64,000 bases of DNA from the NCBI RefSeq assembly GCF_020921035.1, contig NC_063152.1:29325903-29389902 (forward strand), in the 5' to 3' direction. Below the pieces are notes generated by a model, which saw only the letters and a list, made by a program, of their open reading frames with translations, was not told the DNA's origin and made no database searches. Source of the stretch: Rhodamnia argentea (taxonomy: Eukaryota > Streptophyta > Magnoliopsida > Myrtales > Myrtaceae). Of this stretch, positions 60,690 through 64,000 are shown piece by piece. Within the stretch, counting starts at the first letter, position 1; every line of letters starts with the position of its first letter. The translations under genes were made by a program, and so were the position numbers.

Positions 60690-61492
60690 CTTTTTTTTTA
60701 TTTTGAAGGTTTTCCACATAAAAAATTTGTGCATCTTCTTCATCTTTGATTTTTTCTCTTTCACAATTCTCATTCCCGACACATGTCGTGTAGTAAAAGG
60801 TCACATAATTAAAAGTGGGCGTACGAAGATTGAACAAGTAGAAAAAACATCGTGTAATACATAGTTACAATCGCGGTAATAAAAAGTTACCATTGCCTGC
60901 ATTGCGATCACTCCTAATCTTCTCGAACACTAGAACAAGACCTAAATGAACTTTAACTGGCACTAGAATCTCATCTATCACAGCAACATTTGGCATGTCT
61001 TGTGAACTCTTCGATCCTCATGCCGCGCACAGGAGGGACACTTCCACCTGCGACCAGGGAAGGAACAAAAAGGATGAATCAAGCATCACCACGAAAGGGA
61101 ATTTGATTAGAAATAAGAACCCGAGTACTAACCAAGAAAATTAACTAACACTCAGTTAGCCTTCTCTGAAATGCATATTACCAAGGAACATGTGATTAAC
61201 ATGCAAAACCGAAATTTTCAGAAAATCGGAACTTTATCCTTGCCATGTCGGTATTGACAAAAGAAATGAATCCTAATCGGATTGGTGACTTACAAGGAAA
61301 TAAGCGGAGGAAAATTTGTCGTCAAAGAAGTTTTTTCAGTAAATCACTGTCCTGACATAGATATGTCTCCAATCACTTTGCTTGAATAGAGCTTTTTGTT
61401 TTTGGTTTTGTGTGTGTGTGTTGGGGGATGGGGCGTAGGAAGGGATTTGCTTTCGAGAATGATCAATTCCATGGGTATCGACCATATTTATA
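60690..61492 (-). other. Spliced-transcript-like module, unit E
   Basis: TATAAATAT at 61484-61492, donor at 61292-61293, acceptor at 61048-61049, intron 246 bp. One extra base in the first exon shifts the frame that is open in A-C, so this copy cannot encode the same peptide. Confidence 0.4.
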
Positions 61493-61734
61493 GCCTAAGG
61501 ATCAATAGTTGCCCGAATTAGAATGGTGCCGCTGACCTATGTGCTTACGTTTCGTCATGTTGGACCTTATAGCAACCTAATCATGACTCATAAAGGGTTG
61601 GATTAGTTGCCAATCATGCAATGCCAATATTTGGTTGCTTTTAATTCATGTCAATCCTTCTAAGTAAATGCTTTCTAAGTCAGTGATTGATTGCGTTAGA
61701 TGTTAGGCTCGCAATATCCTATGACAGGTTATCG

Positions 61735-61896
61735 GTCACATTGGACCGCCCGGAAACTGGACCGGTTCGGTCCGGTTCCAAGGACTATCGGTTTGGTTCA
61801 CGGTTCCGAAAATTGGGAATCGGGACCACCAATCCGATTTCCGGTTCTTAAGGAGCACCGGACCGGAGCGGAAAAATCGAGAACCGCTCACCCCTA
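61735..61896. mobile_element. Right part of a hAT-like element
   Basis: GGTTCCGG/CCGGTTC-type subterminal motifs end at CTCACCCCTA, the inverse of TAGGGGTGAG. The left end is missing; it abuts the end of the tandem array, which may have cut it. Confidence 0.5.
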
Positions 61897-62475
61897 CATT
61901 TGTATGTGCTCCGTTGTCGCCGTTGCAAGGTGAGACCGAGCTCGCCCGAGGACGGCGCCGCGACACCATGTCTTGGCGAGGTCGGCCTTGCCCAAATCCG
62001 GCGAGGCCGAGCTTTGCCCCACCACTATGGGGTGGCTCGGCCTCACCAAATCTGGGTGAGGATGAGCTCGCCCTGCGATGGCACCGCCGGCCTTGCCTAG
62101 GGATACCGGCGCTGGTGGCCCTCGCTTCCAATCTTCTACTTCAAGTCTAGAGGAAGAAGGAGCAAGGAGAAAGAAGAAGAAGATGAACAGTAAATGAAGA
62201 AAGAAAGAAAGGTAAAAAAGAACAAAAATTGAAAAAAATAAATATTATTAAAAATTACCACGTCACGTGCGCCGGCCAATCAAAGTTGGCCGAATGGATT
62301 GAAGTAGCGCAAATGCAAAAGATTTAGGACTGAATGGGTACGAAAAAAGATTTAGGACTAAATTAGAACAAATATAAAAGGTTTATGATTGAATTTGCAA
62401 AATTAAAAGATTTAGGACTGAATTGGTAAAAATACAATACGTTTGGGACTTTTTTGGTAATTTTTCTCAACTCAC
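61897..62475. mobile_element. Right half of a fold-back Mutator-like element
   Basis: A GC-rich core (about 61905-62140, GCGAGG/GGCCTCG motifs) is followed by a right arm with repeated 'AAAAGATTTAGGACTGAATTGG' units and an end 'GGACTTTTTTGGTAATTTTT', as in 35163-35924. Left arm absent. Frames in the core are repeat artefacts. Confidence 0.55.
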
Positions 62476-62811
62476 ACGTGGATCTCAATGATGCATCTCT
62501 CCACTAAATAAGTCCTCAAATGGTCTCGAAAACTTCATTGTCGGTGAAAAAAAAAATTGAAAAAGGATATCCAATCAAATGGAGATCGACATGGACTCGT
62601 ATGTTGCTTCGTAGGAAAGAGAGAAACTAGTCACGATTTATTACATTCTAAAGAAGACAAAGAGAGGAGGAGAAGTAAACGAGATCGGGGCGGTACCAAC
62701 AACGTCCTTTCGTCCTCATTGTTGTACATTTTGCAAGCTATCTTACATTGCACCTACCATACATTTATCATTGTCCTTTTATCCGTGCCGAAAATGAATA
62801 TATGATTGACA
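62476..62811. other. Gene-free spacer
   Basis: Nothing supported. A short frame at 62557-62805 has no domain. Confidence 0.4.
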
Positions 62812-62820
62812 TTTAAATTA

Positions 62821-63256
62821 GTGAAAAAAAGCCATAAAAAATCCTAAACTATGCTCACTGTAACATTTTTGCCATGAACTTTTTTTTTTACATTAAAAAT
62901 CTCAAATTATGTCTATTGTGATACATTTATCCAATTTTTCGTGACATAAAAAAAACCCAAACTAGCACTTTTATGACGCATTTACCCTTCGTCAAGGTTT
63001 CGTCCGATGATTTTTCAAAAAAAAACAACGTCGTTTTTATTTTACCTAAACCGTGTGGACACCATGTCTACACTGTTTGCTTTTTGATATCCATGTAGAT
63101 AGAATTTTAATGGCGCTCGTTGACGAAACCTTGAGGAAAGTAAAATATGTCACGCAGGTACAAATTTGAGATTTTTGATGTCATAATTTTTTTTTTTTTA
63201 GAGTAAACGTGTTACAATTGACATAATTTGGAATATTTGGCGGGCGACTTTTGCCC
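62821..63256. mobile_element. Mutator-like fold-back MITE, 436 bp, 9-bp TSD
   Basis: Same family as 17899-18336: the left end GTGAAAAAAAGCCATAAAA matches that element's reverse-complemented right end. Flanks are TTTAAATTA (62812-62820) and TTTAATTTA (63257-63265), a 9-bp TSD with one mismatch. The right end is more diverged (GGGCAAAAG). Confidence 0.68.
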
Positions 63257-63265
63257 TTTAATTTA

Positions 63266-64000
63266 TTTGCTAGACAGATGGTTATGGATGAGCTTTTTCA
63301 TTAATCAATCACGTAGCCAATCTAACAATTAAAATGCGGATGTACGCGTATGCATCTCATCAGATGGGCAAGCCGCTAAGTGGATCACAATCTATGTTGT
63401 TGACATTTTCAACATGTACGACTCCATCGTCTTCAAATTATTTTGAACTTAGTAAGTAAATATAAAGTCTACGTCATGGATGATATGATATGATATGATA
63501 TGATATGTAGAAATTGAAGAGGAAACACCAACGGCAAATCCAAAAGCGCTCCATGACAAGAACATGAACCTTCGCATCGTCGCACGTAGGACGGCTTCCG
63601 TGCATGTATATAGCGCCGGATCGACAAGACAACGGGACAATGAATATAACCTAATTTTGTATTATTGTTCATCAGATGACATTATGTCTAGGGCTTCAAT
63701 CCCATTATTTTTATTCTTCCGGCTCTTAAATAATTTATCACTAATAACCCAAAACGCACATCAACAAGGAGCAGCATATTCTGAAGAGAATAGGTTTTAA
63801 TACATTGAGGTGTCATTGAGTGTGTACACATCCAAATCAAGAACTTAGGGTTACGACCAAGAGCCGTTGGAGGATTTATCACGCCATGTAAGAAAATAAT
63901 CATAGTTATAGAAAACAATTTATTAAATTAGTTCACAAAGTTTCTACCTTTGGACCTTTTTTCCAAATGGGTGCTTGTGCGTTTCGTCTCTAGTTTTCTT
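63266..64000. other. Gene-free window end with a (GATAT)n run
   Basis: A pentanucleotide GATAT run lies at about 63480-63507. Frames at 63449-63918 are short and unrecognised. Confidence 0.45.

Larger units (their letters stand above)
42785..61720. repeat. Tandem array of five diverged units (A-E)
   Basis: Colinear blocks recur five times. Approximate units are A 42785-46794, B 46795-50490, C 50491-54690, D 54691-59680 and E 59681-61720. The LTR start marker falls at 44914, 48269, 52626, 56173 and 59899, and the acceptor-like CACCTGCGACC falls at about 46071, 49457, 53759, 59460 and 61045. Distance between the two markers is 1.15-1.2 kb in every unit once the insertions in D are removed. Units B, D and E lack parts of the left block, as expected after unequal crossing-over. 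No intact protein gene is carried. Confidence 0.85.

Overview
This is a window of plant nuclear DNA. Its intron-containing genes, 5'UTR introns, CT-rich leaders, abundant A/T and dinucleotide tracts, and plant gene families (BOU carrier, plant GEN1, SUPERMAN-type zinc finger, AHL AT-hook) all point to a eudicot. Many copies of a fold-back repeat with a GC-rich 'GCGAGGGC' core resemble repeats I associate with Myrtales such as Eucalyptus or Syzygium, but that placement is a guess.

Layout. 1-20.3 kb is gene-rich. It holds a small three-exon gene of unknown function (756-1633, minus), a mitochondrial carnitine/acylcarnitine-type carrier, BOU (3814-5091, minus, with a probable 5'UTR intron), a TRM/DUF4378-like gene (8536-10297, minus), a complete eight-exon Holliday-junction resolvase GEN1 (13006-17591, plus) and an intronless SUPERMAN-like C2H2 repressor (19604-20266, minus). 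20.3-38 kb is gene-poor, with microsatellites, MITEs and decayed repeats. An intronless AHL22/23-type AT-hook gene lies at 38703-39551 (plus). From about 42.8 to 61.7 kb lies a tandem array of five diverged 2-5 kb units. The genes look independent of each other; I see no cluster or pathway linking them.

Each array unit combines a fold-back Mutator-like element (missing from unit E), a copia-like polypurine tract plus LTR start, half of a second fold-back element, and a minus-strand TATA/exon/intron/exon-like module. Unit D was later hit by a short solo LTR and a CACTA transposon. It also carries a local inversion around a segment that folds as RNA on paper. The other units serve as empty-site controls for these events.

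Mobile elements with readable ends: a 695-bp hAT element with perfect 8-bp TSD (2062-2756); two MITEs of one Mutator-like family with 9-bp TSDs (17899-18336 and 62821-63256); a larger fold-back element with a 7-bp TSD (35163-35924); a Harbinger-like MITE (33277-33624); and a 1968-bp CACTA element with ATT TSD (57345-59312). A recurring class of tiny poly-A micro-insertions (11-20 bp) flanked by 13-16-bp direct repeats is the most unusual pattern I found. No tRNA, rRNA or CRISPR was seen.
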